The notes: a model not told the origin generated them from the letters alone. A stretch of 64,000 nucleotides of DNA from Promicromonospora thailandica (GCF_024171955.1 NZ_JAMTCS010000014.1:148038-212037), one strand, 5' to 3'; positions 8,417 through 16,871 are shown, counted from the first letter of the stretch. Numbers and translations: made by a program.

Positions 8417-8779
8417 ATGTCGTTTCTACCCGCTGCCGGGCTCCCCAGCCACGGCCTGTCGATCCCCCCATGGGGGACGGTCGGTTCCGACGGGACGAAG
8501 ATCGGCGGATGGCCGGCGGACTCCGGCGTCGGAGGACCGTACTACGGCGCCTTCCGGTGCGAGTGCGGAGCAGGCCTGGAGGCGTTCGCGACCCTGGCGA
8601 GCACCGAGGTCGCGCAGACCGAACGGACGACCACCACGACGTACTACAGGCCCGCGGAGAAGGAGCCCCGTGAGGAGTGCTCGGAACCGACGGGGCTTGT
8701 CTTCGGCCGGTGGACGCATCTCCAGCTCTTCTCCTGCCCCGTCTCGTGGGACCACCCGATCCAGCGCTTCGAGATGTAG
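8417..8779 (+). CDS. hypothetical protein
   Basis: 120 codons with the G/C third-position bias of the chromosome. No family recognised. It has four Cys (two in FRCECGAG, one in EECSEP, one in FSCPVS) and a threonine run, TERTTTTTYYR. No convincing ribosome-binding site; the start overlaps the region upstream of the XRE gene. It may be real and recently truncated. Confidence 0.4.
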   Translation: MSFLPAAGLPSHGLSIPPWGTVGSDGTKIGGWPADSGVGGPYYGAFRCECGAGLEAFATLASTEVAQTERTTTTTYYRPAEKEPREECSEPTGLVFGRWTHLQLFSCPVSWDHPIQRFEM

Positions 8780-8851
8780 GCCGAAAGCTCGGTGGCGCGG
8801 GGGTCCCCTCCACGACCTGCCGTGTCGTAGTCCAGGGCTACGGTTCGGTGC

Positions 8852-9019
8852 ATGGACCTGGAGACGTTCTGCCAACTGGTCGGCGAGGTCCGCGATCGGG
8901 CGGAGACGACGGACGTGGCGGACGATCCGAATACACCCGCCGCAAATGTCTGGACGCCCTTGCGATCCGCGATAGCACCACAACGCCCGGACCTCATGTT
9001 GCGACCCAGTCTCGACTAA
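8852..9019 (+). CDS. small hypothetical protein (55 aa)
   Basis: ATG at 8852 followed by MDLETFCQLVGEVRDRAETT and ending LMLRPSLD. The frame ends at the stop codon side of the island's leftmost gene (convergent, 4-nt overlap). Codon use is still chromosomal at the start and drifts toward A/T at the end, so the island boundary may fall inside it. No family recognised. Confidence 0.35.
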   Translation: MDLETFCQLVGEVRDRAETTDVADDPNTPAANVWTPLRSAIAPQRPDLMLRPSLD

Positions 9020-9939
9020 GCCCTGCCTATGCGGGGTGGAGGCAACGGCTCCTCCCCGCGGGTAGCCAGCCACATTGTGTGCTCCCGACTGATCGCTTCC
9101 TCAGCATCCGCCACCGCCTGCGGCCAGTCCTCAGCGCTCACCCCGCGGAGAACATCTGCTTGAATGGCCAATTCACCTGCCGCCACCCTGTACGCGGAGG
9201 TCAGTTGGGAGTGTTGCTTGATCGCCAGCCAGGCGGCTCCTCCTGCAACGAACGCAGCGACGATGCCGGCGAAGTCGAACGGCTCGTCGCGACCTAGGGA
9301 AAGAGCAGCAGCTACGATTGCCAGCAACTCACCAAGAAGAAGTGCATAACGCCATGCTGTAGCACGGACCTCGTTCTTCCGGGCGTTGGACCAGTACCAG
9401 GCGCGCTGTTCTTCTGTCCTTTGTTCGAGATAAGCGTCTCTGCGTTCGGAGAATGGAGACCGACGGAGATCGAGCATGCTGTCTGTGAGCACCGCATCGC
9501 CAGGACCAACGTTGATTTGGTCCTTGCCACGTAGCAAGACTTCGCTGACTCGGGTTCGAAGCAGTGCCTCTGCTTCTTGTTCAGTGAGAGTCGGACCGAA
9601 CGGCTCACCCTGGACAGCGAACCGCCATGCGAGTGTCTTGGTGGACTCGGCGACCGCGCGTCCGGCGTACCAGTCGCGTTCGGGCTGAAATCGGATTAAA
9701 GCTAACTCGGCTAGTGCGGCTAGTACGAACGCGAAAAGTACTATAAGGCCGGAGAAGTCGAAATTTCCGACGGCGATGCCCAGAGCCGCGGCGAGCGTTG
9801 CGATCAGAAGGGCAACTAGTCGGGAGGCGCTTAGCCGGACGTACGCTGTTTGTCCGCGCCCTGACGCTTCGTTTGCCGCATCGTGAATAACGGGCAAGGT
9901 GATTTCCCCTGGCCCTCGGGAGTTGTCGGGGCTGCTCAT
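9016..9939 (-). CDS. SLATT/DUF4231-like multi-TM protein (putative effector)
   Basis: 307 residues. Two pairs of membrane helices: residues about 41-58 and 63-82, then about 199-215 and 223-240. After the first pair comes RDWYAGRAVAESTKTLAWRFA, the conserved cytosolic helix of SLATT/DUF4231 proteins, repeated in spirit after 'EEQRAWYWSNARKNEVRATAWRY'. SLATT proteins are membrane effectors found with nucleotide sensors, SMODS/SLOG and TIR-like partners. ATG 9939 overlaps the TIR gene stop (ATGA), so the pair is translationally coupled. An upstream ATG at 9948 is less likely. Effector role is inference. Confidence 0.75.
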   Translation of the reverse strand: MSSPDNSRGPGEITLPVIHDAANEASGRGQTAYVRLSASRLVALLIATLAAALGIAVGNFDFSGLIVLFAFVLAALAELALIRFQPERDWYAGRAVAESTKTLAWRFAVQGEPFGPTLTEQEAEALLRTRVSEVLLRGKDQINVGPGDAVLTDSMLDLRRSPFSERRDAYLEQRTEEQRAWYWSNARKNEVRATAWRYALLLGELLAIVAAALSLGRDEPFDFAGIVAAFVAGGAAWLAIKQHSQLTSAYRVAAGELAIQADVLRGVSAEDWPQAVADAEEAISREHTMWLATRGEEPLPPPRIGRA

Positions 9940-10397
9940 CGCGTGCATGTACTCATCGTGTTGGTGGGCATCGACCTGCCGCGGCTCGTCGCTGCGATCG
10001 CTCGCTCGATGGCATCGTCAAACTGATTGACATCGGCTGGAGTGTTCCAGTCGAGAATCTCCGCGCCGTACTTCGTCAACCCTTCGGGGACTGGGGCGTC
10101 GGGATCGATACGAATGCCAATGATGCCCTTTCCCTGTTCTTTGCTCCACTGGATCTCTTTCTCGACCCACTCGCTTTGGGAGGTCTCCTTCCCGATGAGA
10201 ACGATCGTCGCCGATGACCCTTTGATCCGCTCCTTGATCTTTCGGCTGATGTAATCAGCATCCTGGCTCTTCACCGGGTCGAGCAGGTGCCGCCCCGTGA
10301 AGTCAACGTTGACGTTCTTGTTGTACGTCATTAGGTTCAAGCCGCGGGCTTTCATCTGATCGGCATGCTGATAACTGATAAAGACTCGACGGGTCAT
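9936..10397 (-). CDS. TIR-like domain protein, ThsB/DUF1863 type
   Basis: 153 residues, a single domain. Strand A is RRVFISYQHAD; residues 75-82 are SEWVEKEI, the conserved S-x-W-V-x-x-E-I helix of ThsB-like (MTH538/DUF1863) TIR proteins; IGIRIDPDAP follows. In Thoeris such proteins make cyclic ADP-ribose signals on phage infection; other family members are NADases. No ThsA-like SIR2/SLOG effector is nearby; instead the coupled SLATT protein may be the effector. Start ATG 10397 overlaps the preceding gene's stop by 4 nt. Middle gene of a three-gene coupled operon. Confidence 0.8.
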   Translation of the reverse strand: MTRRVFISYQHADQMKARGLNLMTYNKNVNVDFTGRHLLDPVKSQDADYISRKIKERIKGSSATIVLIGKETSQSEWVEKEIQWSKEQGKGIIGIRIDPDAPVPEGLTKYGAEILDWNTPADVNQFDDAIERAIAATSRGRSMPTNTMSTCTR

Positions 10398-11200
10398 GCG
10401 CCCTCCTCGGCGGGAGCGAGCGTTGCCATCTGCTTGCACAACGGACACTTCTTCAGCAGTGCGCCGCTCTTGATGACATATCCGCACTCTCGGCATCGCC
10501 ACTTGCGGTTCCTGGAACTGTTGGGCACCCTCGAGAACTCAGCGTCGGTCTGGTAGTACTCAGGGGCGTCTGCCCAGCTAAATCCAGCCTCCCGTCCCCA
10601 CGACGGATACGCGTAGCCCGATCGAGCACGCGCGAACGCTTCGACTCGCTCGACTTCGCCTAAGTATTCGGCCGTGCGGTCAGGGTGCTCGTCGCATATC
10701 CGGCGAAGAGTCGCCACAGTCTCAGCATCGATCGGTTTCATCGTGCGGAACTGTGTAGAACAGATCGCTGCTAACGGCTCTGCCAGATCGCTCGCGAGGA
10801 TGGGGTCTATGAAGTGCAACTTGTCGGCAGCGAGGGCGTAGTCACGATTGACCGCACCCTGGGTGCCTTCCGTATACCAGCCAACGTGGTAGTACCCGGA
10901 GATCACTCTCCCCTGGTGCGGCTTGCGTGTCGTGAGGAAGAAGATGGTGGCCGCGCCATCGAGAACGATCCGATTTCGCATGGACGGCTCGCAGGTGGAG
11001 AACAGACCGTACGTTCCGGTCTCGATGTTTGGGTCGCTCTTGTTGTCCGCAGGTCGGGTGATCTCGCGAACTGGCCATCGGGCGAGGGGCTCTGAGAAGT
11101 AGACAGACAGGTAGCCGCGGCCAGCATCGGGGAGCTCGCGCCACGGTTCGCCGAGGCGACGCGCCGCTGCGCCTCCCTCGTGATCCCAGTCCTGTCGCAT
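10394..11200 (-). CDS. zinc-ribbon protein of unknown function, possible modified-DNA sensor
   Basis: 268 residues. Residues 236-255 hold a C-x2-C-x12-C-x2-C zinc ribbon (RCRECGYV...KKCPLCKQ) at the C-terminus. The N-terminal half has GYLSVYFSEPLARWPVREI and a strand-turn motif GRVISGYYHVGWYTEG preceded by AATIFFLTTRK, which looks like a small beta-barrel of the kind in PUA/EVE/ASCH or 'Nmad' (nucleotide-modification-associated) proteins; this is a visual resemblance, not an identified family. First gene of the coupled operon with TIR and SLATT proteins and divergent from the thymidylate kinase/synthase pair. No clear Shine-Dalgarno. Confidence 0.6.
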   Translation of the reverse strand: MRQDWDHEGGAAARRLGEPWRELPDAGRGYLSVYFSEPLARWPVREITRPADNKSDPNIETGTYGLFSTCEPSMRNRIVLDGAATIFFLTTRKPHQGRVISGYYHVGWYTEGTQGAVNRDYALAADKLHFIDPILASDLAEPLAAICSTQFRTMKPIDAETVATLRRICDEHPDRTAEYLGEVERVEAFARARSGYAYPSWGREAGFSWADAPEYYQTDAEFSRVPNSSRNRKWRCRECGYVIKSGALLKKCPLCKQMATLAPAEEGA

Positions 11201-11268
11201 AGCTTGATGCTAGGGGTGACCCCTGACACATCCCGGTAGCCACACTGGGCGGAGCGAAGGAGCTGGTG

Positions 11269-11892
11269 ATGGCCAAGACTGATCTCACCATCCGCCGCGG
11301 TGCGGTCATCGTGTTCGAGGGGCTCGATCAGACTGGTAAGTCGACTCAGTTGAACCGACTCCGCGGCTCGCTCGACGCGGAGTCCACGGTGTTCGCCCAC
11401 ATGCCAAGCGGCTTCACTGTGTTCACGGAGCGTGTGTACAGCGCGCTGGAGGGCGAGACCCCTGACGAGAAACCCACATCAGGCCTCGCCCAGCAGTTAG
11501 CGCACCTCGCGTGCCATGCGGAGTCTGTGCCCGATCTCAAGCGAGCTGCGGAGACGCGATCTTTGATTCTGGATCGTTGGTGGTGGTCCACCCTCGCTTA
11601 CGGCTGGTACGGCGGATCAGTCAAGCAGTCAGGACTCCCTGAGTCGAGCTTCAAGGAACTCATTGAGGCGATCTGGTCACCGATCAATCCGTCTATCGTG
11701 TTCGTTTTCCTCGAACCCCACCACCTCGACCCGAACAACGCTCCGGGCGTACAAGACGGCTATCAAGCACTTTTGAACGAATACTCCGAGTCCGCGGTTG
11801 TCGTCCCGATAGCGAACGAAGAAGAGACACACTCGTTTGTTACTGAGGCGCTTCTGAATCGCGGACTGGCTGCCCGAGTTCAGAATCGATGA
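11269..11892 (+). CDS. thymidylate-kinase-like P-loop NMP kinase
   Basis: 207 residues. Walker A GLDQTGKST after strand VIVFE at residues 13-26; the DR motif LILDRWWWSTLAYG in the middle is the DRY/DRW element of dTMP kinases; LEPHH takes the LID-region place. Family members phosphorylate dTMP or, in hypermodification clusters, 5-hydroxymethyl-dUMP. ATG 11269 follows AAGGAG with good spacing; a GTG at 11266 is an alternative. Next gene (thymidylate synthase family) begins 6 nt after the stop, so they form an operon. The housekeeping tmk would not be island-borne, which supports a special substrate. Confidence 0.8.
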   Translation: MAKTDLTIRRGAVIVFEGLDQTGKSTQLNRLRGSLDAESTVFAHMPSGFTVFTERVYSALEGETPDEKPTSGLAQQLAHLACHAESVPDLKRAAETRSLILDRWWWSTLAYGWYGGSVKQSGLPESSFKELIEAIWSPINPSIVFVFLEPHHLDPNNAPGVQDGYQALLNEYSESAVVVPIANEEETHSFVTEALLNRGLAARVQNR

Positions 11893-11898
11893 GGCGCT

Positions 11899-12888
11899 GT
11901 GGCCGTATATCGAGATGTGGAGCAGGCGTTCTTAGCCGAGTTGCATGCCGTTGTTGAATCTGGAGACCCTGTAAAGGTCCGCGGAGAGCGGACCCGGGAA
12001 CTGCGGGCGCGACTCATCGAGGTGTCTGACGTTCGGTCTCGCCACGTTGTACTCCCCCACCGAAACAACAACGTTTTTGCCTCGATAGCAGAGAGCATGT
12101 GGGTCTTGGCGGGGCGCAACGACTTGAACTTTCTCAGCGCCTACCTAGAGCGCGCGGTCAACTTCTCGGATGATGGCCTGACATGGCGCGCTGGGTACGG
12201 CCTCCGGCTCCGAAACTGGAACGGCGTGGATCAACTCGCGGAGATTGTGCAGATTCTCCGGAAAGACCCGCTCTCGCGCCGTGCCGTCGCGAGCATCTAC
12301 GATCCCGATCGCGACTTCGTCGAGAGTCGAGATATCCCATGCAACAACTGGCTTCACTTCCTCATGAGAGACGGGTATCTCCACCTCCACGTGGCGGCCC
12401 GCAGCACTGACATATGGTGGGGATTCTCAGGCATCAACGCCTTCGAGTGGACGCTGCTGCTTGAGGTGATGTCGCGGTGGCTCCGATGTATGCCTGGGCG
12501 GCTGGTCTTTTTTAGTTCTTCCCTACATCTCTATGAGCGTCACCTCGACCGGGCTTTGCGGCTTCTAGCCAGTCAACCTAGCCCGGCACCGACCGGCGCG
12601 ACAGAGCAGCCGAAATTCGACACAGATTGGGAGGATGCCCCCGCGGCGTGGTCAGAGTGGATGCGCCTGGAGGCCGGCATCCGCTCTGGCCAAGACCTCT
12701 CGGCACTCGACTGCAACCTCGCCGACCCGCTCCTGCTCGCATACATTCGAATGATCGATCTATATTGGTCCGCGCAGAGTGGAGCCGAACCTGGGGTCCT
12801 AGACGACAAGCTAGTTGAACTTGGAGACAGCCGGCTTACTGCCGCCGCGCGCGAGTATCTCGAACGAACTCAACGGTTGCAGCACTGA
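11899..12888 (+). CDS. thymidylate synthase / pyrimidine hydroxymethylase family protein
   Basis: 329 residues from GTG. The active-site Cys is C148 in DIPCNNWLHF; RSTDIWWGF (about 168-176) matches the R-S-x-D-x-x-x-G phosphate/substrate element of the family; SSLHLYERH matches the H-x-Y segment that holds the deoxyribose. Thymidylate synthase relatives either methylate dUMP or add hydroxymethyl to dUMP/dCMP from methylene-folate. In bacteria and phages, copies next to a P-loop nucleotide kinase and an HMUDK-helical protein belong to thymine hypermodification loci. Third positions are richer in A/T than neighbours outside the island. Confidence 0.8.
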   Translation: MAVYRDVEQAFLAELHAVVESGDPVKVRGERTRELRARLIEVSDVRSRHVVLPHRNNNVFASIAESMWVLAGRNDLNFLSAYLERAVNFSDDGLTWRAGYGLRLRNWNGVDQLAEIVQILRKDPLSRRAVASIYDPDRDFVESRDIPCNNWLHFLMRDGYLHLHVAARSTDIWWGFSGINAFEWTLLLEVMSRWLRCMPGRLVFFSSSLHLYERHLDRALRLLASQPSPAPTGATEQPKFDTDWEDAPAAWSEWMRLEAGIRSGQDLSALDCNLADPLLLAYIRMIDLYWSAQSGAEPGVLDDKLVELGDSRLTAAAREYLERTQRLQH

Positions 12889-12898
12889 GCCCGACGCG

Positions 12899-13900
12899 CT
12901 AAGTAACTGATGCGAGCGCGCTCGAACGGCCGGCCACCCGCTGGTTGATGCCCCACTTTGGGGGGAAGAACGGCCTTGCTGGCGGGCCCTGCGGTGTGAA
13001 CTGCTGTTTTATCCTGTTGCGGCTTCCGACTCCACGCACATTGGGGTGCTTTACTCGAGCGTACTTGTCAGTTTCGCAAAACAGGTTCTGGCAGTCAATA
13101 AGCGTCAAAGCCCGGCCAAAAAGGTCGTCAAACTCGATGCCTTGATCTTCGAACTGCGCGTCTTGTGTGTCGACCATCCACCGGATGATGTCTTCGTGGG
13201 ACACACCATTGAGCTGCGGGAAGCACTTCGCGATGCCGCTTCGCGCGCCCGGCCCAGGCACAACAAAATCGTTCTCATTAAAGTCGATCACCGAGGTGTA
13301 GTTAAGGTCGATCGCCAGTTGATAAGAGAGGAATGGACCAAGTGAAGGAAAAGTCGAAATCGTCTCAAAGACCTGGCTAAGGGACCTAGCGTGCCCGATT
13401 TGCGAGGAAACCCCGGAACGCATCATGTGGTCGGCCAACAGCAGATGGTTTCGGTGTTTCCGGACTGCACCGAACGGCGGGGGTGGGACGATATACGCCG
13501 CAGAGTAAACTCTGTCGCCGTTAGCAATTCTTGCGTCAAGAACCTTGCTGTAGGCATCGACATCGAAAGTTGATGTTGTGATCTGGCCGAATCTTGATTC
13601 CAGCGCGTCCCATGTCGATGGCTTGTTGAAGAAGCGAAATAGCAGAACGCGCAAGATGAGATTTTCCGGGTCCTGGGGACCCTCGTAGGCGATACGTATC
13701 AGATCCTGTGACACGCGGTCGGCGGCGCGGTAGGCGTTAGTGAAGCGATACTTCGATAGGACTGCGTCATTGGTCCACGGGCCAGGTTCGCCACGTAACC
13801 TCGCGTGATACACGTGCTGCCGTTCGGCCGCGAAGCGCCAGTAGGACGAAAGCACCTCTGAAACGCCGACGTCGCGTCGACCAACTCTCACGCGCCGCAT
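12899..13900 (-). CDS. 5-hmdU DNA kinase helical-domain (HMUDK_hel) family protein
   Basis: 333 residues, all-helical. Family landmarks in order: SSYWRFAAERQHVYHARL, GPWTNDAVLSKYRFTNAYRA-DR-SQDLI, LRVLLFRFFNKPSTWDAL, AAYIVPPP, the KHRNHLLLADHMM helix, DFVVPGPGARSGI, and LIDCQNLFCETDKYARV-HP near the end. This fold (related to helix-hairpin-helix glycosylases) is found in enzymes that process 5-hydroxymethyluracil in DNA. No Walker A is present here; the P-loop protein is the separate gene at 11269. ATG 13900 has AGGAGG five bases upstream. Convergent with the synthase gene, 10 nt apart. Confidence 0.75.
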   Translation of the reverse strand: MRRVRVGRRDVGVSEVLSSYWRFAAERQHVYHARLRGEPGPWTNDAVLSKYRFTNAYRAADRVSQDLIRIAYEGPQDPENLILRVLLFRFFNKPSTWDALESRFGQITTSTFDVDAYSKVLDARIANGDRVYSAAYIVPPPPFGAVRKHRNHLLLADHMMRSGVSSQIGHARSLSQVFETISTFPSLGPFLSYQLAIDLNYTSVIDFNENDFVVPGPGARSGIAKCFPQLNGVSHEDIIRWMVDTQDAQFEDQGIEFDDLFGRALTLIDCQNLFCETDKYARVKHPNVRGVGSRNRIKQQFTPQGPPARPFFPPKWGINQRVAGRSSALASVT

Positions 13901-13999
13901 CAGGCCCTCCTGTCGGTGCTTACCTCCGGCTCCCACGTGTGTCTAGGTTGTCATGAGGGGGCCGGCAATGCCCGGAGACGCGCCACCGTCGCGGGTGGT

Positions 14000-14311
14000 T
14001 CAGGCATGCGTTCTTCGCGAGCGAGCGGTTCGGCCGACCATGAGTAGGAGGGTGACTGGTCTGATCCAGAGCAACTCGAAGGCGTTCCAGACGAACAGCA
14101 GGACCAGCAGGTAGAGCCATCCGGGGCCGCCGTCGTTGACGATCGTGGTGCAGATCGCGGCAGCGTAGAGGTAGGGCACGGCCAGGAGCATCGCGGGGAC
14201 ACTCCACTTGAGGCCGCACCGGGTGCGGATGGTGTTGAGTAGCAGGTTGGTGGGTGCGTGGCGGAGTACGCCGTAGCCTCGTGGGCTGAGTGCCAAAGAT
14301 GTGCGGAGCAT
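14000..14311 (-). CDS. small AICE-associated membrane protein
   Basis: 103 residues. NLLLNTIRTRCGLKWSVPAMLL leads into the first of two or three hydrophobic helices, followed by NDGGPGWLYLLVLLFVWNA. This pattern is common in small membrane proteins (often labelled 'sulfate permease' in databases without proof) beside replication and integration genes of pSAM2-like elements. ATG 14311 has a GAGGAAAAAGAG purine tract upstream. Role unknown; it marks the backbone of the element. Confidence 0.6.
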   Translation of the reverse strand: MLRTSLALSPRGYGVLRHAPTNLLLNTIRTRCGLKWSVPAMLLAVPYLYAAAICTTIVNDGGPGWLYLLVLLFVWNAFELLWIRPVTLLLMVGRTARSRRTHA

Positions 14312-14526
14312 CGCGGGTCTCTTTTTCCTCGTTATAGCGCGACGGTGTTCCGTCCTGAAGGCGGCTATGAACCGAGGGCACTCGAAGGGGCTGTCCCGCG
14401 GGACCCACGTAGCTAGAAAACCTGCATCATGATCGAGTCTGCGAGCGTGCTCTGACAGAGGGAACCCCCTCGACGGTGAGCAAGCGTGTACCTCGTCGGT
14501 GACCTTGGAGCGAAAGGGCACCGATC

Positions 14527-15273
14527 ATGGCGACACTGGCGGAGCAGGTACAGGGTGAGCGGATGGCGCGGGTGGGCCTTCGCCCCGAAAAGAGGACACG
14601 TCTTCGTGTGGTCATGCGGCGGGCTGCAGCGCAGCTGCCAGGACGCTCCTTTCGTCGTCGGCCGAACTCTGGTTGCCCAGGCGCTGCCGACGACGCCCGT
14701 ACCTCCGACACCCTCGTGCCGGAACAGGTAGCTGGCTATCTCGCGAAGTACGCCACCAAGAGCACGAACGTCGACCCGGCCTCGCCGCGCCCGCACCTGT
14801 CCAGGCTCACCCGTGAGTGCCGGCGCCTGGCCGACCGTGCCGCCACCGCCTGCCGGCCTGCCGGCTACGAGCCCGAAGAGGACGAAGACGGGTGCGTGTG
14901 TGGCCAGTGCATCGAGTCGCCGTACCGGCTGCTGGCCAAGTGGGCGCACATGCTCGGCTTCCGTGGTCACTTCTCGACCAAGAGCCGGCGCTACTCCGTC
15001 ACGCTCGGCCGGCTGCGTGCTGCTCGTGTTCGGTTCGCTCGTCTGGCTGCTGAGGCGCAGCGCGCCGGCGAACCGCTCGACGTGACCGACCTGGAACGCA
15101 GGCTGCTGGCCGACGACGAAGAGACAACCCTCGTGGTCGACGGCTCGTGGACCTACGCCGGCACCGGCTGGTCGACCAACGGCGAGAAGGAGCTCGCTGA
15201 GGCTGCTGCCGCTCGTGCCCGCGAGTACGCGAAGTGGAAGGCGGCTCAGAACTACCCGGCCCGTACGGCCTGA
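14527..15273 (+). pseudogene. truncated RepSA-type replication initiator
   Basis: The C-terminal two-thirds is recognisable: VAGYLAKYATKSTN, then a Cys pair CVCGQC, YRLLAKWAHMLGFRGHFSTKSRRYSVTLGRLR, the hallmark end of RepSA proteins of AICEs. The N-terminal part with the expected catalytic region of a protein of some 450-600 residues is absent, and the first 50 codons here do not resemble it. So autonomous replication of the element is probably lost. The stop is 38 nt before xis. Confidence 0.65.
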
Positions 15274-15311
15274 CGACAACACGGTGTGGTGGATGTGGAA
15301 GGGGAAAGACC

Positions 15312-15530
15312 ATGGATGCCTCAGACATCTCTGACCTGCTGACCACGGAAGAGGTCGCAGAGCGGTTCCGGGTGAACCCGTCGACGGTGCGACGGTGGCG
15401 GCTCGACGGCGTGGGTCCGCGTCACGTCCGGATCGGCAGCGTCTACCGCTACCCGCTCGCCCTGCTCAACGAGTGGGTCAGGAAGAACCTCGCTGAGACC
15501 GGCCCGTCGCGTGCCGAGGTGGCGTCATGA
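15312..15530 (+). CDS. xis: excisionase, MerR-like winged helix (Xis)
   Basis: 72 residues: LLTTEEVAERFRVNPSTVRRWRLDGVGPRHVRIGSVYRYPLALL is the small DNA-binding domain of AICE excisionases (HTH_17 type). Such proteins bend attachment-site DNA and direct integrase to excision. The stop overlaps the integrase ATG (ATGA), the standard xis-int coupling of pSAM2-like elements. Confidence 0.85.
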   Translation: MDASDISDLLTTEEVAERFRVNPSTVRRWRLDGVGPRHVRIGSVYRYPLALLNEWVRKNLAETGPSRAEVAS

Positions 15531-16756
15531 CCACGGCGAAGAAGAAACAGCCCGTGCCGCCGCTCGGTGCTGTCGTCCACGGCACGGTGGAGGCCCGGCA
15601 GGGTGCACGGCTCGGCACCCGCTACCTGGCGCGTGCGCGCTGGACTCACCCCGCCACGCACAAGCGCGAGACCGCATCGGCCACCTTCGGGAGCGATGTC
15701 GAGGCGCATGCGTGGCTGGATGAGCAACGGTCGATCGCGCGGACCGGTCAGAATCCCGGCCAGACGTTGGAGGACTACATTGCCGGCCTCGGGGAGCGCT
15801 GGGCGCGTTCGATCGACCGGACCTCGACCTTCGACCCCTACGCGGCGGGTTTGAAGCTCCGCGTCATTCCCGAGCTCGGGCACCTTCCGGTCGGGATGAT
15901 CACGGCCGGCCTGATCGATCGCGCCATCGATCGATGGGAGAAGACCTCCGGTCACTCGACGGTGAAGAACACGGTTGCGGCCCTGGTCCACGTCCTGGAT
16001 GACGCGGTGCGGGATGGTCTGTTGCCGAGGAATCCGGCCAAGGATCGTGCTCGGCGCAAGCAACCGGGCCAGGTCAAGGACGGGTCCGACGTCAACCCGC
16101 GTGAACTGGCGCTACCGGACGTGGCGACGCTCAACAAGCTCGTTGCCGCCGTCGTGGAAGCGGGCGGAGACCAGTGCTGGGGTGACATGGTGCTGCTGCT
16201 GGCGACCACGGGAATGCGGATCAGTGAGGTGTCCGGGCTCGTCGTCGGTGACGTCGACCTCAAGGCCGGCCTGATCTACGTTCGCCGGCAGAAGTACCCG
16301 GGTCGCGGTGGCCTGATCGTGAAGTCCACCAAGGGCCGGCGCAATCGTGTCGTTCCGATCATCGAGCCGGCCCGCAAGACGCTCGAACGCCTGACGCCTG
16401 TTGGTCGGCCTGACGACTCGCCCCTGATCAAGGGTCCGCGTGGTGGGACGATCACGACGGCGACGCTCCGTGACGCCACCAACTGGGACAAGCTCGTGAA
16501 GGATCTCGGCATCGCCGGCCTCGTCCGGCACGGTCTCCGGCACACGGCGCTTACTTGGATGGCTGACAGTGGCGTCCAGCTCCACGTGCTCCAGCGGGTG
16601 GCCGGCCACCAGGACCCGGCCATGACTGCCCGCTACCTGCACCCGGATCACCGAGCGCTGATCGATGCCGGCGCGAGGTTCGGGGCCTGGTGGTCACAAA
16701 GTGGCCACAAGAAGGGGCCAGGAGAGGGCGACGAAGATGCCGCCGAGACGGCATGA
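15527..16756 (+). CDS. int: tyrosine recombinase (AICE integrase)
   Basis: 409 residues. N-terminal SAM-like core-binding region (about 75-180) and a catalytic domain: TGMRISEVSGL supplies the first Arg, HGLRH (H335, R338) the second, AGHQDP H361, and ARYLH the nucleophile Y370. All five catalytic positions are intact, so it may be active. It ends next to the 3' end of tRNA-Pro(GGG), the expected attachment site. The stop lies immediately before the tRNA terminator hairpin. Confidence 0.9.
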   Translation: MTTAKKKQPVPPLGAVVHGTVEARQGARLGTRYLARARWTHPATHKRETASATFGSDVEAHAWLDEQRSIARTGQNPGQTLEDYIAGLGERWARSIDRTSTFDPYAAGLKLRVIPELGHLPVGMITAGLIDRAIDRWEKTSGHSTVKNTVAALVHVLDDAVRDGLLPRNPAKDRARRKQPGQVKDGSDVNPRELALPDVATLNKLVAAVVEAGGDQCWGDMVLLLATTGMRISEVSGLVVGDVDLKAGLIYVRRQKYPGRGGLIVKSTKGRRNRVVPIIEPARKTLERLTPVGRPDDSPLIKGPRGGTITTATLRDATNWDKLVKDLGIAGLVRHGLRHTALTWMADSGVQLHVLQRVAGHQDPAMTARYLHPDHRALIDAGARFGAWWSQSGHKKGPGEGDEDAAETA

Positions 16757-16760
16757 AAAA

Positions 16761-16792
16761 CGCCCCTCACCTGCGTGAACAGGTGAGGGGCG
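16761..16792 (-). terminator. intrinsic terminator of tRNA-Pro
   Basis: 13-bp perfect stem (CGCCCCTCACCTG and its complement) with a 6-nt loop. On the minus strand it is followed by five T (16756-16760 read as A on plus), so it terminates the tRNA transcript. The stem is closely similar to the hairpin at 45794-45825. Confidence 0.85.
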
Positions 16793-16797
16793 ATCTG

Positions 16798-16871
<74 letters not shown>

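Noticed and set aside
8426..9073. 215-codon minus-strand frame over the hypothetical region
   Set aside because: Arg-rich, no domain, and overlaps plus-strand frames with better codon bias.
9016..13900. Classical Thoeris system
   Set aside because: A ThsB-like TIR gene is present but no ThsA (SIR2/SLOG or Macro-TM) gene; partner is a SLATT-type protein.
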